64,000 nucleotides of DNA, taken from Melastoma dodecandrum (Eukaryota > Streptophyta > Magnoliopsida > Myrtales > Melastomataceae). The stretch is from assembly GCA_029817715.1 (NCBI GenBank), contig JARUPY010000605.1, positions 1,364,001-1,428,000 of the forward strand, written 5' to 3'. Below are positions 38,281 to 49,970 of the stretch, piece after piece. Made by a program: the position numbers and the translations under genes. The notes beneath the pieces are model-generated. The model saw only the letters and a list, made by a program, of their open reading frames with translations, had not been told where the DNA came from and made no database searches. Positions within the stretch are counted from its first letter, which is position 1. Each line of letters starts with the position of its first letter.

Positions 38281-39484
38281 GAGCCTTCACACAATCAATT
38301 GGATCATTGCTTACAGACTCTGATTTCTATCGGCCTAAAATGGTTTCTCTCAGCAAAGAAGCCATTGTTGTGAACACCCAGAATTCAAATGACGCAGTGT
38401 TAGTTTCCCGAAGAAGCACATATCAGAAGATTCTGGCTCTTGAGAAAGTAGGAATTTGAGTTATTGAACGTGATTCAGACCTGCCGGTAGATATTATGCT
38501 CAGTACTTCCACTAGCCTTGTCCAGTACACATGCCAAAACATTGGCAAGAAAGCTAGTGGTTTCACTGAAGGGTACTCATGGTTACAATTGTATGATGAG
38601 AATATCGCTACAAATGTTTTGACTCTCCTGAGCTTCGGTTTCAGCACCTGTGTCCTGGTAAGTGTTGCTTTTAGTACTGGAACATTTTGCTACATGGCTT
38701 TTGTTCTCTAAAAATAAACCCAAAATTTAGGAAGGAAAAGATATGAAATCTAGAACAATGCTCTTTTGGTTTAATTCATCAGATCTTTGAGGGAGACATT
38801 GGCTTCGTTTCAACAGTCATGGAATCATCAGATGGACTTTATGCTGCAGCAGTCAGCTTGGGTATCCACATACAGCTTTTCTGTTCAAATTCACCTGACT
38901 TGTCTGGTGAAATCATATTGACTTGCATTTCCATGGAACAAGAATTGCAGAAGCAAGGGTTTAAATAAGGGCAGATTTCCTGAGAGGCCCTTTGCGGCTT
39001 CACAGGAGATGCCAGGAAGCAAATATACTCCCAGTGACAGGGGAACGCCCTTTAGGAGCGCCCTTTCCTCGCCTCATTTGGCCAAGAGTTCACCTTGGAC
39101 AGCCGAGTTCCTCAACAGGATCAGATAAAAGAGCAAGGTGCATCATCATCTTCTTCCGCCGGAGGCATCTCCTCGTCCTGACGCCGCAATCCATTTATCA
39201 AACCCGTCCAAGAGAAGAAGTCCTTCTATCCTTGAATTCTTCTAGTACCGAGGTGGTACTTTTACAAGAGCAGCTGAGCAGAAAAGGCAGAAAGCCGGTT
39301 CATCAGGACAGAAGGACTGCTTTAATGATTTCAGGTTCTTTCTGTTTTGACAACGGGATGCGGGAGCCAGACCAAGCTAGTTTGGAGTGATGGGGCAGAC
39401 ATCCTGGAAGAGCAAGATCGAGCATACTGTAGCCACTGATAATTTGCGAATCCCGAGACAGCTACCTAGTATTGATCAAAGGTA

Positions 39485-40256
39485 CTGTTTCTGAAAAAAC
39501 ATAAAGTAAGGAACACGGCGATCCATTCTGCAGCTGGAACTACTCCAATTGTTTCCAGCCATTGATCAGATATATTTCCGGCCAGCAAGCATGGCATGTT
39601 TCATATTAGCCGTTTAAGGAGAGGCATACAGACAAATATCCTAATTCTCCGGGACATTCCGAAAGACGAGGCTTCATTCCCGGTTTAAGGACAATGTCCT
39701 CAAGTGGAGTTAGATTCCCTTTCTCTATCATATTGGACTCATTCGGAATTGCCGTGCAACTGTTTTCTTCCGGTGGGTTATTAGGCATCAGCAAAACGAC
39801 TGAAATGATATGCTCGTGTGGTTTGCATTGTTGGCGATCTCACTGGACCAGACTTATCCAGTCCTGCGGTGGCTGGTGTACACCAATTGTAAACAGACAA
39901 AGCCGTCGCCTTCAGACCCTCGACCAGATACGATATTAATGGCTGAGATCCAAATTGCTTTACTATGCAGGGAGCCCAGCTTGCCTGTCGCCCACATTTG
40001 GTCCCGTGAGAACTGATAAACTCTCCCTATTTCCTCACGACGCCACGACAATCGACACGTGGCACTAATCCAAGGAAGCTGGAGCCATACATGAATGGCC
40101 AGCGTTGCATTGGAGTAGCCGGCAAAATTGGTCAGAACTATATAATTCTCTTTCGCTCGGCAAAAGGGGCAAAGGAGAATAACGCCGTCAATTTGAAGGA
40201 CGACTCCGGAAACCCGTTGCGGAAGGAACGAGGGTTTCTACTTTCTTTGGCCTGAG
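39485..40256. other. Region between the SHOC1 pseudogene and cytochrome b561
   Basis: No gene recognised. The left part may be a relic of the SHOC1 3' end; the right part, from about 40100, is the likely promoter and leader of the b561 gene. Confidence 0.45.
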
Positions 40257-41946
40257 ATGGCGTTAGGGACTCGACCCTTCCCCTTCACGGTGGTAGCGCA
40301 CGTGCTCGGGATAGGCGCGGCGATCATGGTGCTGGTCTGGTGCATCGACTTCCGCGGCGGCTTGGCCTGGGAATCCACCAACAAGAGTCTCATATTCAAC
40401 GTGAGTCCCGAATTCCGACCCTATCTCCTGTCCTTTCCTTCTTTCCTCTCCCTTTCGTTCGCGTGCGTGCGGGGTTCCGTCGCCGGCCTCGGCGTCTATT
40501 CCCGATCTCCATCAGTTGATAGTCCGATGAATGGCGAAATTACTCACCTACCCCTCCGTAATCCCCCCCGCTAGCTTTGGAGTTTTTTTTTTTCTTTTTT
40601 GGTAAGTGACTTAGGAGTTAGGACAGCCCATTTTTTCCCCTTTTAGGTTGGTTGTCTATCTTTACTTGATAGGTTAGCTGGGTTGGGCAACGACAGCTTG
40701 CCATTGCCTTCATTTTTTGAGGAATTCCTTAATTTGTATGGAATCCAAAATCCTGAGAAAGAGGTCGTATCCAAATTGGTAGCCCCGTTTTCCAAATTGT
40801 AATTTGTGATTGGAGACCCGTCGCTCGATTAAAAAAAATGCGCCTGGTTAAAAAATTATGTGAGTTTGAGTTGTGCAGTGACGGGTTGTGAACCCAACCT
40901 AACCCGTCACCCTAATACCATTATAATTTCGTAAATCGTATTTCATAATTTTTTTTAAAATAAACGGTATTTTAGCACCAACCTCCTTATTCCCACGTAA
41001 ATTATGAACCCAATTGAATTATGTCCAAACTCCTCAAATTAAACCCGAGGAATCTAGCTGTATCCCTTTTGATTTGAGCCGTGACCAAATTATTTTACTT
41101 TATTGAATTTCGATATAATATCTTCACTTTTTAGAATGTGCCTGTGGTAGGGATGATTGTTAAAGAAAAAAAGCCCAGTCCATGACCTAATTGGACTCAT
41201 CTCTGTTTTATTATGTATTACTGACAGATCCATCCTGTCCTCATGCTGATCGGATTCATAATACTCGGAGGAGAAGGTAAGGAAAAAGGATATGATCATG
41301 AATTCTTGATAACTAAGACAGGTTGCATTAGATGGAGTTCTGAAATTATGTTGTTGGGATGAGAAGCTATAATAAGTTACAAGGCGTTGCCATTGAAGAA
41401 GGAGGTGAAGAAGATAATCCACCTAGTCCTACATGCCGTGGCTTTGATATTGGGGATCGTTGGCATCTGCGCTGCCTTCAAGTATCATAATGAAAGCAGC
41501 ATCGCCAATTTGTACAGCCTGCACTCCTGGCTCGGGATTGGCGTCATTGTCCTATATGCCCTTCAGGTATGCTTTCTAGCCTTTATCCATCTTGTCTGAT
41601 TAAGTAGGTTGTTCCATTGTCTTAAGGAGGGGGGGATATTTTTCAGTGGATATACGGATTCCTAGTGTTCTTCTTCCCCGGAGCACCGGCCGGGCTGAGA
41701 AGTGATTCCCTGCCATGGCACATCTTCTTCGGGGCGTTTGTGTACGTGCTGGCCCTGGCCACGGCAACGCTCGGCTTCCTGGAGAAGCTCACATTTCTCG
41801 AGACATCGGGGCTTGCCAAGTACGGGACGGAGGCCTTCCTCGTCAATTTCACCGCCATCGTCACCCTGCTCTTTGGGGCCTTTGTTATGTTGTCAGTCCT
41901 GTCGCAGGCTCCTCCAGAGGACGATTTCAGCTATTCTGCCATATAA
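40257..41946 (+). CDS. CYB561: Cytochrome b561, transmembrane ascorbate ferrireductase
   Basis: A six-helix membrane protein that passes electrons from ascorbate across a membrane, usually the tonoplast. Four exons at 40257-40400, 41228-41276, 41367-41566 and 41647-41946 are in phase and give 230 residues, the usual size. Two haem groups should be bound by His50 (IHPVLM), His83 (IHLVLH), His117 (LHSWLG) and His156 (LPWHIFFG), all present. Hydrophobic segments alternate with short loops as expected, and a basic KKEVKK stretch lies before the third helix. The gene belongs with the CYB561-1/2 (ACYB) ascorbate-reducible group. It looks intact. Confidence 0.93.
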
Positions 41947-42947
41947 ATACGTCAATTCCTCTCTCGCAGATTGTCCGAGATGGTACCCCTCTCTGAATTT
42001 AGTTAGTCCGTGTCCGAGAAAAAAACATGTGGTGTAATAGGATGGATGTATGGGGGTTGGATGGATTCATTGCTGCCTGGCGCATACCAAATCATTCTGA
42101 TCTTTAATTACCAAGTTGGGCAGCCAAGTTTTCCTACAAGAAAGGGAAAATAGATCAAAAAGTCGGTAAAACACCCCAGAAATGAAGGTAAAAAACTTTA
42201 TAGAATGTGTTGGGTAGAATCATCATCGAGCACACTTGATTTTCAAGTATTTTATTACATGTAAAAACTATCATTTTTTTGTCGGACTAATCGATTTAAT
42301 ACCGCACAGAAATTTTATCATTTAATTTAATTAAAAATTTAAAATATTAGGTGTGTTTTGATATATATTATATTAGTCTCGTACGGAAGTTCCAAAACGC
42401 AAGTAAAGGAAATTGAGACAAAGTTTGGGGGTTCCATAAAAGGGAAGAAGCCCAAAGTAAGTAAAATCCCAAAGGCCGGTTGGGGGATGAGCGAGACGAA
42501 CTGAAATCCAAAGAAAAACAAGCGGCGTGGGCAGAACAATCTTTCACAATCCGGACAAATTTCACTGCTGTCCGAAGCGGACGAAAATCCAAAACTGTTG
42601 CCAACAAAACAACACCTGCATATTTAAAGAAGAATAAAAAAAAAACGGCCAGCCTTTTGTCGTCCCACGGTGGACACCTCACACCAACAAGAACAATGAA
42701 TAAAATATCTCTCCATCTCGATTGGCTTCGGATTCTCAGCCGACGGATTCTTCACCCCAATTCCCATCTATCCATCCGTTCACTCTTCCCCCGATAAATC
42801 TGACCTCACTCATTGATTTTTTGATGTCCCCATCTCCATCCCCACGCCCACCACCCTTCCAATAATTCCCTTCTTCTTCTTCTTCTTCTTCTGGTTGGAG
42901 CACGCAAAGAGTGTGAAGGAAGAGGAAAAGTATCAGCAGCAGCGGTA
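41947..42947. other. Intergenic region and remorin leader
   Basis: The left part holds the b561 3' UTR. From about 42700 the sequence is a pyrimidine-rich leader of the remorin gene including a TTC repeat. No other gene was seen. Confidence 0.5.
42871..42892 (+). repeat. (TTC)7 microsatellite in the remorin leader
   Basis: Seven TTC units end 55 bp before the remorin start codon, in its probable 5' UTR. Confidence 0.9.
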
Positions 42948-44335
42948 ATGATGGCGGAAGAGGAACCCAAGAAGGTCGTTGAACCCGAGCCCGAGACCGA
43001 GCAGCCTCCCCCGCCACCGCCAGCTCCCGTCCCGGCTGCCGAGCCGGAGCAGGATGTGGCCCCGCCTCCTCCCAAGGATGTTGCGGCTACCGAGGAGGTG
43101 AAGGTCGAGGAGGCCAAGGCTCTTGTTGTCGTCGAGAGTGAGTTCGTTTTGATTTTTCTTGGTTTTGTGATTTCTCAGCTTCATGCGGAGATCTAGAATT
43201 ATTGGAGTCCCGTGTCCCTCTGGCGTTGTTGGAATCGGGTGAGATGGTTGAATTGGACGATCACGAAATGATCCCTCGGGGCTGGATTCTTAGTTGATGT
43301 AGAGTAGACAGAGTAGAGTGGGTGTTGAATCTCTTTGATGGATTAGTGTGTCGGAGTTGCCTTTTTCGAATATGATGGTTATGATTCGACTTCTTGGACT
43401 AAGCTAGCTAGCTTGCCGTTTTCGTCAGAGCCTCCAGAAGCCCCGGTGGAGAAGAGCAATGATGGTTCTGTCGGTCGAGGTGAGCGTGCTTTTTGTGTGC
43501 TCTGCCCGGATTTGTTTTCCTTTATCATTTCTCGAGGACAAGAAATACGAAGGCTTGTGAACTTCTTTTATCAGATGCTGCACTTGCGAGGGTGGAAACT
43601 GAGAAGAAGTTGTCCCTGATCAGAGCTTGGGAGGAGAGTGAGAAGGCCAAAGCCGACAATAAGTAGGTTTTCTTTTTTTGGTCATGAGGATCGCGAACGA
43701 GTTATTACCACATTTCTCCATGTCATTTAGGCTTTATCTCCCATTGACACAGGGCTCAGAAGAAGCTGTCGGCAATTGGGTCGTGGGAGAACAGCCAGAA
43801 AGCATCTATAGAAGCTGATCTGAAAAAGATTGAGGTGACATTGTTCAGTTGAACTCGTTTGCTGGAACATAGTGCAGAACAGAGATGCATTTGCTATGCA
43901 CTGGTGGAGTCGCGTGCCAAGTAGGATAAAACCAAATCGACTCAATCATGTTAATGACTAGGATTCGATTTTCCATTAGAAAGTTGAGAAGTTTCGATGT
44001 TGCGTATTAGGAATATCTGCTACATTTAAAAACCGAAGATTGTTTTTCCATTAGAAAGTTGAGAAGTTCCGATGTTGCTCTCCCTGCATCCACATATTTT
44101 ATCAATGTGCTTCTAAGTATTTCCCCATCCAACTCATCAGGAAAACCTGGAGAAGAAGAAAGCTGAACATGCCGAGAAGATGAAGAACAAGATAGCCTTA
44201 GTCCACAAGGCAGCTGAGGAGAAGAGGGCGGCAGTGGAGGCTAAGAAAGGCGAAGAGCTTCTCAAAGCGGAAGAAATGGCTGCAAAGTACCGTGCCACTG
44301 GCCAAGTCCCGAAGAAGAGCATCGGTTGCTTCTGA
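42948..44335 (+). CDS. REM1: Remorin (group 1)
   Basis: A plant-specific protein of plasma-membrane nanodomains and plasmodesmata. Exons at 42948-43137, 43429-43479, 43575-43662, 43753-43834 and 44141-44335 are in phase and give 201 residues. Residues 1-80 are the disordered, Pro/Glu-rich remorin N region. From about residue 85 the conserved C region forms a coiled coil (WEESEKAKADNKAQKKLS, then Lys/Glu-rich heptads). The C-terminus KKSIGCF is the membrane anchor of group 1 remorins with its Cys, likely S-acylated. Two ATGs lie in tandem at the start; the first is used, and the second would shorten the product by one residue. The gene looks intact. Confidence 0.95.
43969..44078 (+). repeat. 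Direct repeat in remorin intron 4
   Basis: A 35-bp sequence at 43969-44003 recurs at 44044-44078 with one difference, 75 bp apart, inside the last intron. A local duplication without an evident role. Confidence 0.85.
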
Positions 44336-45424
44336 TGAGAAGACTGGCCCCCATCTCTTTCTAATGTACAGCCTGAACGCCTGTGATCCAGTTCATGGGC
44401 AAGGGCGATCCGATCCTTGTACCTGCTTAGTTTGCGTGGAGTGTGGTGGATGGATGTTTGGGACGATTCCTTTCTCTCTTGGTATTTGATTGTTAATAGC
44501 GAGTGTATTCTTATTACATGTGTGGATACATTTGTAAGAAGAATCTTCGTACACCTTGCAGACGTTATTTCTTCCGGAGGGTTCATGAATTATAGGCCGA
44601 CAATGTCGCATTAGCATAAGTTCGTTCGCTCGAAATGCAAACGCGTAGGGAATATTTGACCACTCAGAATAAGGGTTAGATTTTGGATAGCGGTCGATAA
44701 TCTCATGTAAGACGTAATAAGTTCTTGCCGAAAGACTTACAAACTAAAACAAAGACGCTAACCTCAAAAGTTAACCGTATGAAGCTTGAGTACATAATCA
44801 TAGGCTTGAAAGTTAACCGTATGGTGCTAATTTTGTACGGATGATGAACTTTGCTTCGCCACTCGTTCAGGTTACACATGATACCACAAAGAATGCTCAC
44901 AACCGCAGTAAAGGGAGGTTCACTTTAGGTCCATTCATTCCCTGAAGAAATTGAAAGAGTTGGGTGTTGGCGCCCTATCTTCATACCCATGTGTGCCTTG
45001 TTGTGACGAGCACTCGATGATACTACTACTAAGGTTCCTATACAAGGTTCGTCCATGTAATCAAGTTGTCATTTGGATAACATGGTAGCTATAGATTTCA
45101 AGAAGTTGATTAATCTCATAACATGCACACTCGGCATCGCCCCCAAGTACGACCGACCTTTCGTCTTTTCCCCTGGAACGCAATTATTGTAACCAAAAAA
45201 CGTACTCAATCCAGTAAAATGGTTGCAATCATCCGTATTATTACTCACAATAATACGATGAATAACGAATACACTCCGGTATACACCTGGCCCTCACTCC
45301 CTCTTCATTTCCTCTTCGCTAAAGTCCCCACTTTACATACTCATAGGGGCTAAGGGGAGTTACGTCAAATTAGAAAAACTCGGACACTTAAACACCATAC
45401 AACCATGAGGAACCTGAAGATTCT
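44336..45424. other. Intergenic region downstream of remorin
   Basis: The remorin 3' UTR probably reaches about 44600. Beyond that I see nothing coding. A short phrase (AAAGTTAACCGTATG) recurs at about 44768 and 44810. Confidence 0.45.
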
Positions 45425-45772
45425 CTATAGCTTGAGACACCAAGAGATGTTTGTAGCCAAGAACTCCAAGGGTCGTCTGTAGTAGTGATATAGTACTTGC
45501 TTCATCTTGCAGCAGTCATCCGAAGGGTCGCCTGCAGCTGCATCAGGACTCTTCCATTGACACTTGCCACAAGCAATCTTCAGGGAATCTCCGTTGCTTC
45601 TTATGACACGCCACCTCTGCTGCCTCTTATGCATGCAAGTAGCTTCATCCACAAAGAACGTCCAATAGCCATATTCCTCTATGATAAACTTTTCCCACCA
45701 GATGGAGTTAATGCACTCGTTGAAACCTTCCAAAGGCACGTTCGATTTACATCCCTGGCTATTAGTGAGCAC
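45425..45772 (-). CDS. Unrecognised 115-codon open frame, Cys-rich
   Basis: I do not recognise this. The minus-strand frame has a Trp/Tyr-rich part (EEYGYWTFFVDEA), a Cys-containing centre (ACGKCQW, DDCC) and ends ISWCLKL. A CAT-AG acceptor-like site precedes EEYGYW, so it could be an exon, but nothing supports a full gene. It adjoins the Gypsy remnant on the same strand and may belong to it. The opposite strand also carries a long frame, which weakens the coding claim. Confidence 0.2.
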   Translation of the reverse strand: MLTNSQGCKSNVPLEGFNECINSIWWEKFIIEEYGYWTFFVDEATCMHKRQQRWRVIRSNGDSLKIACGKCQWKSPDAAAGDPSDDCCKMKQVLYHYYRRPLEFLATNISWCLKL

Positions 45773-45789
45773 CCTTCATCAGGACTAGT

Positions 45790-46133
45790 TGTAGGCGTTC
45801 CCGGTGTAGGAACCAAACCTGAAACAACGACAGAACTGACAACAGAAGCAGGACGGGTTATAACATAACCTTACTTCTTCATAACAGAACCTCGCCTCTG
45901 CTAGTGAACTCGTACGAAATAAAAAACGAAACTCTCTGAGGAAAATCTCTGATCTCTGATAAAATAAAATATGGAGAATGTCCTGAACGTACGACACACT
46001 TAAAGGAAAACAACAATATAAATTAGGAAGATCATGATATCCATCCTTCCTAATTTCTAGAGATAAGATAAACTTATTTTTGGAAACTAATAATAAAAGA
46101 TATTTCTTATCACGCTTGATCCTATCACCAACA
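45790..46133 (-). repeat. 3' LTR (left copy) of the 2.7-kb Copia element
   Basis: In plus-strand reading it runs from TGTAGGCGTTCCC to ATCACCAACA and matches 48135-48480. Confidence 0.92.
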
Positions 46134-46139
46134 AACTCC

Positions 46140-48043
46140 TCCTTGGATCATGAGCTGATAGACATGCCATCTTCTCTCGAATCAATCATTCTCAAAAATC
46201 TCCATCAGTTTTTCCTTCAGCTTCTGTATGAGCTTCTGATCATTTCCTTTAACCAAAAGATAATCTACGTACAAGGGAATCATAATCACACTCAGATCAG
46301 CCTTCCTGACTTACAGAGTGTGTTCACTTCGACTTTTTTCAAAGCCCAACTCAATCAAATAATCATCAATTTTCTTGTATCAAGCTCTAGGAGGTTGCTT
46401 TAACCCATCCAGAGTCTTCTTCAACCTGTACATCTTCTGTTCAGGTTCTACAACACATAAACCTTGTGGCTGCTCTTTAGAAATCTCCTCCTTTGCATTC
46501 TCAAAACTAGCAGGTTCTAACACTGCCACATTGCATCTTCCAATCCATAAGTTTTAGTCAATGATCTCGTACCTCTTCCCGGTAGATCATCAATCTGCTC
46601 TTCAGAATTGAGTTTTTGGTCAACATTTTGTTTCTTCACATTCAACTTCTGTGACGCGTACAAAGTCTGCACGACTTCCTTAACCTGAGCCATCACAACT
46701 TGCTGACTCTGTGACACAAGATCAAACTAAAAACACTTTTCCTTCATCTGTATCTTAAGTATTTCCTTTCTAGAAGAATCTGCTATCGAACAGAACCCTT
46801 CTTCAAACGTCACTCTGTACCCATTCCCCACAAGTTGACCTACACTTAACAAGTTCTGGTCAATCTTAGGTACATACAAAACATCACTGATCAGCCTCAC
46901 ACCGTCTGGACCATCAATGACTACATCTCCTTTCCCTTCACCGTTAATGTAATCACCATTCTCGATCCTTACTCGAGCACAGAGGCTTCGATCTAAACTT
47001 GCAAATGACTTCTTATCATACGTCATGTGGTGGGTACATCCGCTATCTACCAGCTAGCTTCTACGAGTTAAACCTGTAGCAAAATACAATGTTGTAAATA
47101 TATACTCTACCTCATGATTCGCAGCGGCTTCTGCAGCACCTTGTTGGGACTCTTTCTCTTGACAAAACCTTGCAATATGCCCCAAACTTCTGACAATTAT
47201 AACACTTCATGTCCTGTCTCCTCCAACACTTATAATGTGGATGATTTCTGCCTCCACAGTGTTTGCACGGATCCAGCATTTCTCTCTGATCTGCAGAACC
47301 ACTCTTAGAATGATGCCTCTATTCAACAGTATCTCTGTTTCTGTCCGAACCTTCTGCAATCTCATTCTGTTGGTTCCACGACTTCTTTCCCTTTCCAGAA
47401 TCTGTCATCTTCGACCTTGCTGGTAAGGCTCCCTCCGTGGGAACTTGAACTTCCCGTCTCATCAGCCTTCTCTGTTCTTGAGCCTGCAACGCACTCAACA
47501 ACTTCGTCAGCTTTATGTCTGACAGATCGCTCGTATTCTCTAACGAAGTAATCATAGCTGTAAAACGTTCTGGCAGCGACACCAAAACCTTCTGCACAAT
47601 CCTCTCATCCTTCATATATGTGCCCAGAACTCTCATTCTGTTGGCCAGATTTATCAACTTGTCCGAGAAATCCTTCACAGCCTCATCCTCCTTCATCTGT
47701 TGCCTCTCAAATCCCCTCATCAAATTCAAAGCCTTCATGCCCCTTATCTTCTCGTCACCTTCATACTCCTCCTGATCCTCGTGATCCTCGTGAATATTGT
47801 AGGCGACACTGCAGCATAGAAACACGACTTCACCCTTGCCTTCTTCGTGACTCTTTCCTTGTGATGCCCAATCTGGTTGATGGTAGGGTTGTCGGGGAGT
47901 GCATCCACGATGTAGCCACCTTCCATTGCTTCCCACAAATTGCTACCCTCCATGAAAGCGTTCTTCATCACCGTCCAAGCTTGATAGTTCTCTCCATCAA
48001 ACATAGGTGGCGTCGTAGAAGAAAAACTGCTTGCGCTTGCCTC
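46140..48043 (-). pseudogene. Broken Copia gag-protease with residual reverse transcriptase
   Basis: Starting at 48043 a gag frame opens with MEASASSF and the FDGENYQAW block of Copia gag. After a frame change at about 47760 it continues through a helical UBN2-like part (KALNLMRGFE, VKDFSDKLINLANRMR). A CX2C-type knuckle follows near 47210 (CYNCQKFGHIARFC), then a protease region with the DSGCTHHMT active-site motif near 47040, changed around it by a stop. After about 46730 the pol region is deleted down to a reverse transcriptase fragment. Not functional. Confidence 0.82.
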
Positions 48044-48120
48044 CATCTCCTTCTTTTGGACGAAAAACAAAAATCCCAAATCATTCACAAGACTTCCACA
48101 GCTCCCGAAAGATCACAAAC

Positions 48121-48132
48121 GCTCTGATACCA
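48121..48132 (-). other. Primer-binding site (initiator tRNA-Met type)
   Basis: On the minus strand TGGTATCAGAGC, two bases inside the right-hand LTR, which marks that LTR as the 5' one. Confidence 0.9.
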
Positions 48133-48134
48133 AT

Positions 48135-48480
48135 TATAGGCGTTCCCGGTGTATGAACCAAACCTGAAACAACGACAGAACTAACAACAGAAGTAGGACG
48201 GGTTATAACAGAACCTTACTTCTTCACAGCAGAACCTCACATCTGCTACTGAATTCATACGAAATAAAAAACGAAACTCTCTGAGGGAAATATCTGATTC
48301 CTCTAATAAAACAAAATATCGAGAATGTCCTGAACGTACGACACACTTAAAGGAAAACAACAATATAAATTAGGAAGATCACGATATCCATCCTTACTAA
48401 TTTCTAGAGATAAGATAAACTTATTTTTGGAAACTAATACTAAAAGATATTTCCTATCAGGCTTGATCCAATCACCAACA
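48135..48480 (-). repeat. 5' LTR (right copy) of the 2.7-kb Copia element
   Basis: In plus-strand reading it runs from TATAGGCGTTCCC (TG changed to TA) to ATCACCAACA. Confidence 0.92.
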
Positions 48481-48485
48481 CTAGT

Positions 48486-48653
48486 TTCACCCGTTCTGCT
48501 CGCTTCGCACTCCAGCACCTCATCCAGAGTCATGGGACGTGGTACATAGACTAGCTTCGGTCACTGCAGTGCCTCCGTGCCACTCGCTATATCGGAAGCT
48601 ACTACGATGTTGCCCTTTTTGCAAATCTTATGTAGTTGCGAGGTCGTCACTCA
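48486..48653 (-). pseudogene. Gypsy polyprotein remnant, segment left of the hAT insertion
   Basis: On the minus strand this piece carries short reading segments that continue the Gypsy remnant found at 62766-63505, from which it is separated by the 14.1-kb hAT-based insertion. The 8-bp near-repeat GTCACTCA/GTCACTCG marks the junction. It contains stops and is too short to name a domain alone. Confidence 0.5.
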
Positions 48654-48787
48654 GAGGGGTGAGCAAAAAGTTCGGAATTCCAAATACCGAACCGATTTTT
48701 CGACATTTCGATATTTGGAAGTCGGTATTTGGTTTGGTTTTATATTTCGATTAAAATTTGGTTTTGTCAACATCAAAAGGGGGAGAA

Positions 48788-49956
48788 TGTTAACCTTGGT
48801 TTTGATGATGAGCTTGAGAAGCTATGTTATAAATTCATAGTAATGTGTTGCTGTAACACTTCACTTATCTTTAGTAATGAGCTTGAGCAAAGTGTTGCTG
48901 AGCCTGAGCTATATGTTGCTACACTACAGTAAGTCGTTACTGTTTTGCTAGCTTGCTCACTGGAAATTTGGAAATAATATTTCCTTTTGCAATATATTTC
49001 AGATTATCTCCGAATATATTTAAAACAAATATTTAGATGTCTAAATACATCGGATCCTTTTATTAGGTAACTCAAAATCAGAATATTGTCTTTCCAATTA
49101 AAGATTTGGAAACAATATATAAAGGAAGTTACCGTTCCCAAGAAGTTTGTCCCATAGAAATCAGACAAGGCTCACAGATATTATTCTAACAATAAATCAC
49201 ACTATGATGACGTGTACGTAAGAAATGCGTTACTGTACTGCTTGAGAAGTATGTCGCTATACTACAACAAAGTTGTACTACATTACTGCGCTACAATTAC
49301 CTAAATGACGGAATAATTATTATTCCAACTGAAGGAATTTTTACCTAAATGAAGGAAATCCTCTGTTGAACTATTAAGTGCTGAAGCATTCCTCTGCTGT
49401 GAAACAGAAACGGGCTGCTATCAGAGAAGTCGTTCTTCACTGTAAGGAATCATTGGTGAGGATTTATACTTTAACATAACGTTTTCTTTGCGCTTTGATA
49501 AACAGGCTTATGCCTAAGCGACAACGTGCTGTGTGGAAATCCTTTGAGCAATCAACTTCTGAGTGTGAGCATCATTCTACTGGAAAAGGGAAGACGTCCA
49601 TTCTATGAGGAGCTGATCGTTGCCCAGGAGTGATATACTTTTATAAAGGATTCTAAATCTCACTTTATGAGAAACCGAAAGCCTAGTGCAAGGGCTCTTT
49701 GGACCCATTATATTATATAGTGGAATCACCTCTATGGTGAAAAGTGGACGTAAGTCGATTAAGGCCGAACCACTATAAACTACTGTGTCCATTACGATCG
49801 CACAAACACTCGTACGAAAACCTACTCGATCAAATCGTATCGGTTACAGCGAAGCAGATCTAATTCTGAGAAACGCTCTACTGTGATAACTGAGAAAGGG
49901 CGAAGAAGTTACAATCACTAATTCACCCCCTCTTAGTGCACCTGAACGATCTAACA
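48788..49956 (+). repeat. 5' LTR of the Sirevirus-like element, 1.17 kb
   Basis: Compared with the 3' LTR it lacks about 1.1 kb, corresponding to roughly 60431-61561 of that copy. The solo LTR at 13850-15494 contains sequence of that missing part, so this copy suffered a deletion. Confidence 0.87.
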
Positions 49957-49958
49957 AT

Positions 49959-49970
49959 TGGTATCAGATC
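49959..49970 (+). other. Primer-binding site (initiator tRNA-Met type, one mismatch)
   Basis: TGGTATCAGATC two bases after the 5' LTR; the standard Copia site reads TGGTATCAGAGC. Confidence 0.8.

Larger units (their letters stand above)
31720..39484 (+). pseudogene. SHOC1: SHOC1 (SHORTAGE IN CHIASMATA 1) pseudogene, 5'-truncated and disrupted
   Basis: SHOC1 is the plant ZIP2-like, XPF-related protein needed for class I meiotic crossovers. Recognisable segments lie at 31720-32210 (with the LSDEIVSIAEILKESYLSLLE helix), about 33003-33126, 38286-38657 (IVVNTQNSND, RRSTYQKILALEK, ERDSDLPVDI, QNIGKKA), 38785-38965 (MESSDGLYAAAVSLG) and about 39020-39484 (SPSILEFF). The N-terminal half of the roughly 1,500-residue protein is missing upstream, frames shift between 31900 and 31930, and stops fall after EKVGI at about 38458, in the 38965 block and after SPSILEFF at 39241. 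A complete Copia element interrupts it at GAGCC. The identity comes from remembered SHOC1 block patterns and should be confirmed by alignment. Confidence 0.68.
45790..48480 (-). mobile_element. Internally deleted Ty1/Copia element, minus strand
   Basis: 2,691 bp between LTRs 45790-46133 and 48135-48480, flanked by a perfect 5-bp target duplication CTAGT at 45785-45789 and 48481-48485. On the minus strand the primer-binding site follows the right-hand LTR, then gag, a CCHC knuckle and protease. Integrase and most of reverse transcriptase are missing; only a short fragment with VYRLKKTLDGLKQPPRA remains next to the left LTR. It is therefore a non-autonomous deletion derivative. Confidence 0.92.
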
